Source: a virus. From it: DNA of 34,322 nucleotides. The DNA is taken from the IMG/VR virus record IMGVR_UViG_3300009105_000017, positions 1 to 34,322 of that record; one strand, 5' to 3'. Numbering within the stretch: position 1 is the first letter of the stretch; every line of letters starts with the position of its first letter. Made by a program: the position numbers and the translations under genes. This document shows positions 1-7,027 of this stretch, in pieces. The notes under the pieces are model-generated. The model saw nothing but the letters and a program-made list of their open reading frames with translations. It had not been told where the DNA came from and ran no database searches.

Positions 1-2
1 TA

Positions 3-22
3 GATTGCCACCAGTGGCAATC
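3..22. repeat. 20-bp palindrome, copy 1
   Basis: GATTGCCACCAGTGGCAATC: 9-bp arms around a CA centre. It lies directly before the ribosome site of the tail fibre gene. Bases 1-3 read TAG and overlap the first G of the repeat, so the gene before the window probably stops here, as happens at other copies. Confidence 0.95.
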
Positions 23-35
23 CAAGGAGTAAATT

Positions 36-1103
36 ATGACTGTATCAAGTGAAACTGCAAGAATGGAATACGCGGGTAATGATGTTACTGTTGAGTTTGC
101 TGTATCATTTTATTTCTTTATAGATGGAGATATTGATGTATACTTAGATGATACATTGCAGACTATTGTTACGCATTATACTGTAGCAGGCGCTGGAAAT
201 CCTGCTGGTGGAACAGTCACAATGGTAGCTGCTCCAGCTACAGGAGAAACTCTTACTATTATTCGTGATGTTGCGCTCACTCAAGGCACGGATTATGTAG
301 AAAATAGTTCGTTTCCTGCTGACAGTCATGAAGATGCTCTTGATCGTGCTATGATGGTTAGTCAACAATTGCAAGAGCAAATTAATCGGGCTATTATAGC
401 TTCTCCTGAATCCCAAGCTGTTGTAACAATGCCTTCACCTGAGGCAAAGAAAGGATTGGTCTGGAATGATGCTGGTACTGATCTGGTAAATACTACAGAT
501 GCGTTGAATGATATTGTTACTGATGCGGAAGCTGCTCAAACTGCTGCGGAGACAGCGCAGACCAATGCTGAAACAGCAGAGACTAATGCTGAGACAGCGG
601 AGACTAATGCTGAGACAGCGGAGACTAATGCTGCTGCGTCTGCTGTACTTGCAGATAAATGGGCAACTGAAGTGGAAGATACTCCAGTATCCGGTGATGA
701 GTATTCAGCATATCATTGGGCGCAGAAATCTGAAGATTTTGCGCTCACCGCAGTTCAGACTACAAATGCTAATGAGTTTACACAACTCCAAAATCATGAT
801 GCAGAAACTCTTTCAATATCATCAAGTACTGTTGATTGGGATATGACTGCTTCACCATATGCTGTTGTATCTGCAACTGAAGATTTCACTCTTAATGCTC
901 CTTCTAATAAAGTTGACGGTGGGGTGATGGTGTTACGAGTTGAGAATACCGGAGCTTTCGGTATTAATTTTAACGCAGCGTATGATTGGGGTGATCAAGA
1001 TACTCCTGATCTTGTATCAGGCGCAGATAAGGATACAATTTTTGTGTTCACTTCAGATGGAACCCGAGTTTATGGTGTATCTTCGTGGAGTGATAGTGCA
1101 TAG
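36..1103 (+). CDS. T7-like tail fibre protein
   Basis: This 355-residue protein is probably the tail fibre that links the short tail to host receptors. Residues 1 to about 130 resemble the N-terminal tail-attachment domain of T7 gp17 (Phage_T7_tail): an aromatic and beta-rich start, then a helix with many Gln and Ala. Residues about 171-198 are four heptads (AETAQTN, then AETAETN three times), a clear trimeric coiled coil. The remaining 150 residues are beta-rich and not recognised, and would form the distal shaft or tip. It is shorter than T7 gp17 (about 550), so receptor binding may be shared with the larger protein directly downstream, 9 bases away. The ATG has the ribosome site AAGGAG. 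The N-terminal assignment is by resemblance; the coiled coil is seen directly. Confidence 0.85.
   Translation: MTVSSETARMEYAGNDVTVEFAVSFYFFIDGDIDVYLDDTLQTIVTHYTVAGAGNPAGGTVTMVAAPATGETLTIIRDVALTQGTDYVENSSFPADSHEDALDRAMMVSQQLQEQINRAIIASPESQAVVTMPSPEAKKGLVWNDAGTDLVNTTDALNDIVTDAEAAQTAAETAQTNAETAETNAETAETNAETAETNAAASAVLADKWATEVEDTPVSGDEYSAYHWAQKSEDFALTAVQTTNANEFTQLQNHDAETLSISSSTVDWDMTASPYAVVSATEDFTLNAPSNKVDGGVMVLRVENTGAFGINFNAAYDWGDQDTPDLVSGADKDTIFVFTSDGTRVYGVSSWSDSA
546..629 (+). repeat. 21-bp tandem repeat in tail fibre gene
   Basis: Four in-frame 21-bp units encode the heptads AETAQTN and AETAETN. Units three and four (588-608 and 609-629) are identical and unit two differs at two bases. Near-identity at the DNA level points to recent duplication, so fibre length may change by recombination or slippage. 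Confidence 0.9.
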
Positions 1104-1112
1104 GAGATCAAT

Positions 1113-3521
1113 ATGTTTATTAGTGAGTTCGTGAATTATCCTTTGTTGTTTGGAAAGCCTGTAAGTGCTGCTTTCTATCCCCGCAACATCGACTACGCAG
1201 GGGTGTTTAATGATGATGATTCAGATTATCTGAGTCGAACACCAAGTGAAACTGGCGATAGGCAAAAATGGATCTTTTCTGTTTGGGTAAAAGAAGGAAA
1301 CTTAGGAACAAATACATTTATTTTTGGTAGCCACGAAGATGGGGAAAATACAACCTCTTTTTATATTAATAGTCAGCATAAAATATATTTTACTAATGGT
1401 GACGGCGGCGGGGCTGGAGCAATAGTTTTTGTTTCAACTCCTTTGTATAGGGATCCTACAAATTATATGAATATAGTTGTTGAATGCGATACAACACAAG
1501 CAGTTGAAGCCGATAGATTTAATATATTTGTTAATGGTTCTAAAGTAACAGCATGGTCCACTGAAATATATCCAAATCAAAACGATAATACACAAATAAA
1601 TCGCCAATCACCACATAACATTGGAGCCCATAATGGAGCTAATTTTTGGGATGGTTATATTGCGGAAGCAATACTACTTGACGGAGAAACTTCTGCTGAT
1701 CCACCCGCATTATTCGGAGAAACCAAAAACGGAGTATGGGTGCCAAAAGAATCACTTGATTTAACCTACGGCACCAATGGATTCCTTTTAGATTTTGCAA
1801 ATTCCGGAGCAAACCTTGGCGACGATGCTTCCGGAAATGGGAATGACTTTACTCGTAATGGGACACCGGAACAAGTAACGGATACTCCTACCAATAATTT
1901 TGCTACTATACTTTCTGTTCCTCCAGTAGGGGTAGATTTAACCTATACTTATGGTAACACAAAAGCCTTGCAACCAAATGCGGGTGGAAACGATATCGGT
2001 GTTTCCTCAATAGAGGTTCCATTAAACTTTAGATTTTATGCTGAAGCTAAGATCACCCTTAATGCTGGTAGTTATAATATTGGCTTTGTAAATGATTCTG
2101 CCTTGCTTGGTGGAAATAACGCCCTTGGTACAATCGCAGGGACATGGGCATATGCAGATGCTAACGGTCAGATATATGCCGAAGGTGCAGGTGGAGTCGC
2201 TTATGGAGATACCTATGCTACTGGTGATATTATAAGCATAGCTGCTTATAATGGGAATGTGTGGTTTGCTAAAAATGGCACATGGCAAAATAGTGCTACT
2301 GCAAACGAAATAGCGACAGATGATAATTCCAATGCTGCGGTTACTGGCATAACAAGGCCGATTAGGTTTGCTTTTTCTCTTAACGCTCAAAACGATGTCG
2401 TTGAAATTAACCAAGGCAATCCTTCTTTCTCCATCACTTCCGGCAACACAGATGATAATGGCTATGGCAATTTTGAGTATGCCCCACCAACAGGATACCT
2501 CGCCCTCTGCTCTGCAAACATAGCCGACTCTCTCACCATCCTTGACTCCATAGACCAACCGGCAGAAGCGGTCTATGTTAATACAAGGGCTGGCACTGGA
2601 GCAGAAGCAACCATCAGCGATGTACTCTTTGATGTGAGTGCGGGGGCGAAGGTCACTACTAAAAACCGTGATGCTGCTGACGAGTGGGTGACTACAGATA
2701 CGGTGAGGGGAGCAACTGTAGAACTAAATTTTGATAGTGCTAACAACGAAAGTACGGTAGCACAAGGTCATAAAAGTTACACTTTAACAGGGTACGTTGT
2801 TGGAACAGATGATAGATACAATACGAACGGAGAGAACTTTCTTGATTGGGTTCTTAGAGAGGGAGCGGTTTATGGCTTGGACATAGTTGGATATACTGGA
2901 ACTGCCGCTACATTATTGGTTAATCATTCTCTTGGAGTTGTTCCCTCTATGATCTGGACTAAAGTTAGGGATAACGCAGGAAACCCCAGAGCGTGGCCAG
3001 TCTATCACTCCTTGGCCGCAAGCGATCCAGAAACAGATTATGGGTTCTTAGATCAAAATTTGGCTTTTTCTGATAATGATACAATGTGGAATGATACAGC
3101 TCCTACATCAACGCAGTTTACTGTTGAAACAAGTATTAATAATGAAAGTGGTAAGGATCATATAGCCTACCTTTTCGCCGACATCCCCGGTCTTTGCAAA
3201 GCCTTTGCCTACACCGGGAACGGAAACGCAGATGGGCCATATGTGCCTTTGGGGTTCAGGAGTATTATATATTTTATCAAGGAAGTCCCGAATGCGGATA
3301 GCTGGCTTTTCTACAATGGGAAAACTCAGGTTTACAACCCTGTTGAAACAGAAACATTGGTGCTTGATGACACTGCCGCTGAGGCAACTAAGGGACCGTT
3401 GGATATATTAGCGCAGGGGTTGAAGATAAGGGATACAGATGGAGATTATAATACAAATGCTGCGCTTTATGTAGGCTTCGCATGGGCAGAGCAGTTCGGG
3501 CCATATAGTAATGCAAGATAG
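1113..3521 (+). CDS. Large tail protein with lectin-like domains
   Basis: This 802-residue protein follows the tail fibre by nine bases and is probably a tail-associated host-recognition protein. Residues about 35-210 look like a concanavalin A/LamG jelly-roll, with Trp-rich strands (WIFSVWVKEG) and an FWDGYIAEAILLDG segment typical of that family. Residues about 290-450 resemble a SPRY-like beta sandwich (FYAEAKITL, VWFAKNGTWQNS). The last 250 residues form a third beta domain with many Trp and Tyr. I see no enzyme motif, so carbohydrate binding is likelier than depolymerase activity. The ATG has GGAGAT upstream. The TAG stop lies 3 bases before a palindrome copy. The tail role is inferred from position. 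Confidence 0.7.
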   Translation: MFISEFVNYPLLFGKPVSAAFYPRNIDYAGVFNDDDSDYLSRTPSETGDRQKWIFSVWVKEGNLGTNTFIFGSHEDGENTTSFYINSQHKIYFTNGDGGGAGAIVFVSTPLYRDPTNYMNIVVECDTTQAVEADRFNIFVNGSKVTAWSTEIYPNQNDNTQINRQSPHNIGAHNGANFWDGYIAEAILLDGETSADPPALFGETKNGVWVPKESLDLTYGTNGFLLDFANSGANLGDDASGNGNDFTRNGTPEQVTDTPTNNFATILSVPPVGVDLTYTYGNTKALQPNAGGNDIGVSSIEVPLNFRFYAEAKITLNAGSYNIGFVNDSALLGGNNALGTIAGTWAYADANGQIYAEGAGGVAYGDTYATGDIISIAAYNGNVWFAKNGTWQNSATANEIATDDNSNAAVTGITRPIRFAFSLNAQNDVVEINQGNPSFSITSGNTDDNGYGNFEYAPPTGYLALCSANIADSLTILDSIDQPAEAVYVNTRAGTGAEATISDVLFDVSAGAKVTTKNRDAADEWVTTDTVRGATVELNFDSANNESTVAQGHKSYTLTGYVVGTDDRYNTNGENFLDWVLREGAVYGLDIVGYTGTAATLLVNHSLGVVPSMIWTKVRDNAGNPRAWPVYHSLAASDPETDYGFLDQNLAFSDNDTMWNDTAPTSTQFTVETSINNESGKDHIAYLFADIPGLCKAFAYTGNGNADGPYVPLGFRSIIYFIKEVPNADSWLFYNGKTQVYNPVETETLVLDDTAAEATKGPLDILAQGLKIRDTDGDYNTNAALYVGFAWAEQFGPYSNAR

Positions 3522-3524
3522 TTA

Positions 3525-3544
3525 GACTGCCACCAGTGGCAGTC
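3525..3544. repeat. 20-bp palindrome, copy 2 (paired variant)
   Basis: GACTGCCACCAGTGGCAGTC. Both arms carry the change T3 to C and A18 to G, so pairing is kept. It lies between the stop of the large tail protein and the ribosome site of the next gene. Confidence 0.95.
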
Positions 3545-3559
3545 CAAAGGAGAAATAAA

Positions 3560-4111
3560 ATGTCAGAATACAAAGTACCAGAAGGGATATTAAGAAAACA
3601 AGGAGCTAATTGGGTTCCTTGTGGACTTATTATTAATGGAAATCCGTGTTTACTGATTGATAATAATCAGTATGCTAAAACAATTTATCAGTCTCACCGA
3701 CAGGAGGAACGCATTGCTCTTGGTATCAAAGAGGTGGTACGCAAAAATTTCGATAGTACTCTTTTCCGTCAAATCGGTGAAACCGTTGAAGAGACAAATG
3801 AGCAGTATATCATTACTCCTGTTACCGAAGCTCTTATTAATGTTGAAGGTAAACGGACAGAATTGCTCGCTCAAGTAGAGAATGAATTGATGGATAACTA
3901 TGGAGCCAAAGCAATTGCTCGTCGTCTTATCTACATTGAATTTAGTAAGACAGGTAAGGCTGATGCGATGACAGATTATCTTGCAGCTCTTAAATTGGCT
4001 TGGGTACAAGATATACGTCCTTCTCTTCAGGTAACAGCAGCACCTGATTACGTAACATTGATTGCAAATCATAAAATATGGACTACTCTATTACCTGAAT
4101 TTCCAGAATAA
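3560..4111 (+). CDS. Hypothetical protein of the tail/lysis region
   Basis: A soluble-looking 183-residue protein that I do not recognise. The start is the ATG at 3560 with an AAAGGAGA ribosome site. A longer reading from a GTG at 3536 would begin inside the palindrome and is unlikely. The N-terminus is beta-rich (WVPCGLIINGNPCLL) and the rest mainly helical, ending in a Trp-containing region. It lies between the tail proteins and a membrane-protein pair, so a chaperone or accessory tail role is possible but unsupported by any motif. Confidence 0.75.
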   Translation: MSEYKVPEGILRKQGANWVPCGLIINGNPCLLIDNNQYAKTIYQSHRQEERIALGIKEVVRKNFDSTLFRQIGETVEETNEQYIITPVTEALINVEGKRTELLAQVENELMDNYGAKAIARRLIYIEFSKTGKADAMTDYLAALKLAWVQDIRPSLQVTAAPDYVTLIANHKIWTTLLPEFPE

Positions 4112-4134
4112 TTTTTATTTTAAGGAATATAATT

Positions 4135-4569
4135 ATGGCGGAGGAAAAAGAAGTAACCTGTCTTCATTGTTTTGCAGGTATTTTAGAAATCAAAGTTCAA
4201 CTTGAAATGCTTAATAAGACATCGTTGAAAATGATGATGGCTATGCTTGGTATTATTGCAGCCACAGTAGGAGCAGAATTTCTTGGTACTCCTTGGTATG
4301 TTCACGTATCCCAATATGCTGGTTTGTTTGCAGGTGTGTTTCTTTTTTCAAGTGTAGTTTTTATGTGGAAAAGACTATCATATAAAAGAATTTTATTACG
4401 ATTGGTATTTTCTTTAATGTTGTTTTACTCAATTGGAACCAGAACTTTCATTTTTGAAAATAGGATGGATGTATTTCCTTCTTGGTTTCCTGTGGGAATT
4501 AATATTTTTTATATTTTTATCGCAATTTTACTTGTGTATAAAGTATGGAATCATAAAATAATACGATGA
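4135..4569 (+). CDS. Multi-span membrane protein, holin candidate
   Basis: This 144-residue protein starts with a short charged region holding a CLHC motif. About four hydrophobic segments follow (roughly residues 33-52, 58-76, 86-101 and 117-135), and it ends in a basic tail (NHKIIR). Its position after the tail fibre genes matches the T7 holin gene (17.5), although T7 holin is much smaller with one span. It overlaps the next small membrane gene by four bases (ATGA), which suggests coupled translation. A holin or antiholin role is inferred from topology and place only. Confidence 0.65.
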   Translation: MAEEKEVTCLHCFAGILEIKVQLEMLNKTSLKMMMAMLGIIAATVGAEFLGTPWYVHVSQYAGLFAGVFLFSSVVFMWKRLSYKRILLRLVFSLMLFYSIGTRTFIFENRMDVFPSWFPVGINIFYIFIAILLVYKVWNHKIIR

Positions 4570-4718
4570 AAAATTTTGTCATCATTTTTGTGGTGTTATA
4601 TGCTATTAAATGTCAATTTTATCCGATATTCACAATGTTTACAGCTTACAGTTATTATAGGGATAGTTTTTATTTTCTCTTTCAAGGATATTTCTTTTTC
4701 ATAAATTATAATATCTAA
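4566..4718 (+). CDS. Small 50-residue membrane protein
   Basis: This short reading frame starts at an ATG that overlaps the TGA of the preceding membrane gene (ATGA) and ends in TAA at 4716-4718, just before the ribosome site of the next gene. The product begins MKNFVIIFVVLYAIKC, a hydrophobic N-terminal segment, followed by an unusually Phe- and Tyr-rich stretch. With no ribosome site of its own it would depend on translational coupling. It could be a holin partner or spanin-like peptide. The Cys at residue 16 is preceded by AIK, which is not a good lipobox. It fills an otherwise unexplained gap. Confidence 0.5.
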   Translation: MKNFVIIFVVLYAIKCQFYPIFTMFTAYSYYRDSFYFLFQGYFFFINYNI

Positions 4719-4727
4719 GGAGTTTAT

Positions 4728-5411
4728 ATGAAACCTGAAGACTTCAACCCAGTCGAATTACTACATAATAGATTGGTGGCTAAACAACCCCAAGCATTTT
4801 ATTGGGATGTAGAGGACAGAAAAGTTCATATCACTCGTGAGAATATAACTCGGGATGGGCCGTGGCTCTGGCCTTTTCGTTCAGGTATGCGTCATTGCAT
4901 GTTATACCAACGAGTGATGTTTAAGTATCTTGATATCCTTCCTTATCCTTGTCTTGGGTGTTGGAAAGTGCTTGTCACTATTCCTACTATTGAACTTCTG
5001 TATGAGATGTATAAGTTCATGCTCAACTGGAAGTATGAAGAATGTAAACTCGGTATCGAGACTCGTTATTATGTTAAACGAGATTATGGTGCTTACTTTT
5101 ATCATCGAACTAAACAAGAAGGACTTAAATGTCTAAAAGAGTTTAGAGAATCTGAGATTGCTACCAGTGGCAATCTGTTAGCTAAACTCAAGAGAGGATG
5201 TACTGAGTTTGAAATAAAATTTGGTCCTTCAGATAAGTGGGATGACATTATTACTTCTGATGAAATGAAGTTACAAGATATGGTAATGTCCTTTTTAAAT
5301 ATAACTAAGACAACACATGTTCAAGAAGTATATCAAAGACAGATGACTTCTAAACTTTGGCAAACATTTGCTGCAGAGGTCACAACTGAATCAATAACTT
5401 ATGAAGAATAA
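4728..5411 (+). CDS. Hypothetical Cys-rich protein with inserted palindrome
   Basis: A 227-residue protein that I cannot name. The ATG follows TAAGGAGTTTAT, a good ribosome site. The first 140 residues are rich in Trp, Tyr and Cys (GPWLWPFRSG, LPYPCLGCWK, CKLGIETRYY, YGAYFYHR), which suggests a compact, perhaps metal-binding domain. The palindrome at 5156-5175 reads IATSGN at residues about 144-149 and sits at the join to a less ordered, charged C-terminal third. This is where an inserted peptide would be best tolerated. Confidence 0.75.
   Translation: MKPEDFNPVELLHNRLVAKQPQAFYWDVEDRKVHITRENITRDGPWLWPFRSGMRHCMLYQRVMFKYLDILPYPCLGCWKVLVTIPTIELLYEMYKFMLNWKYEECKLGIETRYYVKRDYGAYFYHRTKQEGLKCLKEFRESEIATSGNLLAKLKRGCTEFEIKFGPSDKWDDIITSDEMKLQDMVMSFLNITKTTHVQEVYQRQMTSKLWQTFAAEVTTESITYEE
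5156..5175. repeat. 20-bp palindrome, copy 3 (inside a gene)
   Basis: GATTGCTACCAGTGGCAATC, one base from the consensus (C7 to T). It lies inside the 4728-5411 gene in the ATSGN frame. Confidence 0.95.
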
Positions 5412-5431
5412 ATAAAGAAAGGAGAATGATT

Positions 5432-5704
5432 ATGACATAGGTAGCAAGTGCTTACGCATCACCAAACCACACAAAAAGTGAATGGTTACACGCAACTGGT
5501 GCGGGTGCTCTCGCAGAAACATTAGCACCAGGTAAACTTTTCTCTATTCGAGAAATGCGAATTCATCTTAGTGCTGATAAGACTTGAATGGCTTAACAAG
5601 TTATTATAAGGCTTGGGCGGCGTAGTGATGAGATTGATTTCGCATTGGCAAACGGTAATGCAAAAACCTGGGGACTGGAAATCCGATATGATGTTCTTGA
5701 ATAG
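5432..5704 (+). pseudogene. Open frame broken by three nonsense codons
   Basis: A strong ribosome site (AAAGGAG) precedes ATG ACA TAG. The same frame then runs 90 codons with three in-frame stops: TAG at 5438-5440, TGA at 5585-5587 and TAA at 5594-5596, before a final TAG at 5702-5704. Between the stops the translation looks like a real protein (VASAYASPNHTKSEWLHATG, LAPGKLFSIREMRIHLSADK, QVIIRLGRRSDEIDFALANG) and there is no frameshift. Each stop is one base from a sense codon (CAG, GGA or CGA, GAA or CAA). It is probably a small structural or tail accessory gene lost by point mutation. Recoding is unlikely because neighbouring genes end at all three stop codons. Confidence 0.75.
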
Positions 5705-5717
5705 GAGGTAAAATATT

Positions 5718-6149
5718 ATGATTGCAGGATGCTTTAGTTTACAATTAGTAGATGTAGAAGGATGGGAACTCCTCGTTCCTATGTCTTATATCAACGCATC
5801 TAAGGAAGAAATTGATAAAAAAACTGGTGGTTGTGGTCCAGGAAGTATTGGGGATTGGTTTGTTCCTGATACTATGTATGGTGAGTCTGTATTTCTTGCT
5901 TGTCAGATTCATGACTGGATGTATAACGAGGGCAAAATAGAAAAGGACAGATTCATAGCAGACATGGTATTCGATTGGAACATGAAAGTTCTTATTCTCA
6001 TAGCTCCGAAGGTAGGAAGAATGGAAGATGAAATGCTTGATAAACTTCGACTGCATAGATCCACTACTTATTTTGAGGCTGTCAGATTCGGTGGTAAAGA
6101 TGCCTTCGCAGAAGGTAGAACTATGAAGAAGATAGAAGTTTCTGTGTAA
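5718..6149 (+). CDS. Phospholipase A2-like protein
   Basis: This 143-residue protein contains CGPGSIGDWFVPDTMYG (residues about 39-55) followed by ACQIHDWMY (61-69). The C-x-x-HD-x-x-Y arrangement matches the catalytic His-Asp helix of the phospholipase A2 fold, and the glycine-rich CGPG stretch could serve as the calcium loop. Few Cys are present for disulphides, so it would be a minimal, cytosolic-type version. No signal peptide is clear. Lying in the tail/lysis block, it could attack host membrane lipids at lysis or entry. The ATG has TAGGAGGTAAA upstream. Its end overlaps the convergent ligase gene by 29 bases. The motif is seen; the enzyme activity is inferred. Confidence 0.6.
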   Translation: MIAGCFSLQLVDVEGWELLVPMSYINASKEEIDKKTGGCGPGSIGDWFVPDTMYGESVFLACQIHDWMYNEGKIEKDRFIADMVFDWNMKVLILIAPKVGRMEDEMLDKLRLHRSTTYFEAVRFGGKDAFAEGRTMKKIEVSV

Positions 6150-6990
6150 TTTTCAACCATTCTTTATCAATAGATTGCATTTTAGGTACGCTTCTGGCAG
6201 TAGTATAATTCTGGAAGCGTATCTTTACTTCATGTCCTTTAAGATCTTCACGATATTTCCAGAGTAAATCTCTCTGTATTTTTGTTGGACCAGAACCTAC
6301 ACGAAAAAATTCAGTTTGATCATGAGTTATGCATACAAAAGCTCCGAATGTTCCTTTAGGTATTCCTGATAAATCTTGTTCCTCTATTACATCATCAATT
6401 GTGAAATACTCACTGAGTCTTGGTTTTAACTTTAGCATATTATTTGTTTTGCGTCTGACATATTTTGCATAAGGATCTCGTATTATAATTCCTTCGTATC
6501 CTTCTGCAAGATATTCTTCATATGCAGTCTGAAGTTCATTGAGAGTTTCTACAAGTTTATAGGAAACCATTTTTATAATTTCAGGAGGAATGTCTTCGAA
6601 TATGCATACTAATCTTTCAAGCCTATCTATCTGAACTTCATTATTTATTAAATCGTATACATGATATTGCATAACTTTATAGCATGGATGTATATTTTTT
6701 GTTCGACCTACTATACTTCTTATTTGACTATGCTTCATACCATGAACATATGTCTCACCATCTAATTCAACTTCTTGTATTGGAGAAATCAATAATGTTT
6801 TTCGTATGTGGGGGACACTCACTCTTTCTTTTGCGCCGGAACTTAGGAGTGTAGTATTTCTTGATCCACCAGTTATAGCCCTTAATCTATCTCCTTCCAA
6901 TTTTGGTTGGACAATTACAGGTTTATTTAGTCTATCCCAATACTTCTGTGTGAAAGCATATGCTAACATTATGTCTACTCTTTCAGTCAT
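6121..6990 (-). CDS. ATP-dependent DNA ligase
   Basis: This 289-residue enzyme would seal nicks during phage replication. Ligase motif I is KLEGDR (Lys30, the adenylated residue; the usual form is KxDGxR, so Asp is replaced by Glu). Motif III-like ELDGETY begins at residue 75, motif IV is EGIIIRD (166-172) and motif V is LKLKP (186-190). An OB-fold domain follows (FGAFVCI, FRVGSGPT), ending with the basic KIRFQNYT stretch. The size fits small phage ligases. The start has GGAAGGGAG upstream. It is the last gene of the leftward block, and its 3' end overlaps a rightward gene tail to tail. Confidence 0.92.
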   Translation of the reverse strand: MTERVDIMLAYAFTQKYWDRLNKPVIVQPKLEGDRLRAITGGSRNTTLLSSGAKERVSVPHIRKTLLISPIQEVELDGETYVHGMKHSQIRSIVGRTKNIHPCYKVMQYHVYDLINNEVQIDRLERLVCIFEDIPPEIIKMVSYKLVETLNELQTAYEEYLAEGYEGIIIRDPYAKYVRRKTNNMLKLKPRLSEYFTIDDVIEEQDLSGIPKGTFGAFVCITHDQTEFFRVGSGPTKIQRDLLWKYREDLKGHEVKIRFQNYTTARSVPKMQSIDKEWLKITQKLLSSS

Positions 6991-7007
6991 TGTTGTTCTC
7001 CCTTCCA

Positions 7008-7027
7008 GACTGCTACCAGTGGCAGTC
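7008..7027. repeat. 20-bp palindrome, copy 4
   Basis: GACTGCTACCAGTGGCAGTC, the paired GACT/AGTC form with one arm mismatch (T7). On the minus strand it begins at the last base of the primase-helicase stop codon (TAGACTGCC) and ends 17 bases before the ligase start codon. Confidence 0.95.

Noticed and set aside
3536-3559. GTG start at 3536 for the 183-residue protein
   Set aside because: It would place the start inside the palindrome and its ribosome site after the start; the ATG at 3560 has AAAGGAGA in the right place.
5432-5704. Stop-codon recoding as explanation for the in-frame TAG, TGA and TAA
   Set aside because: Neighbouring genes end normally with TAG (1103, 3521), TAA (4111) and TGA (4569) in tight operons, so no single stop codon is reassigned.
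6186-6221. TACGCTTC/GAAGCGTA inverted repeat near the convergent gene ends as a terminator
   Set aside because: The loop is about 19 bases, there is no T run, and it lies within conserved ligase coding sequence.
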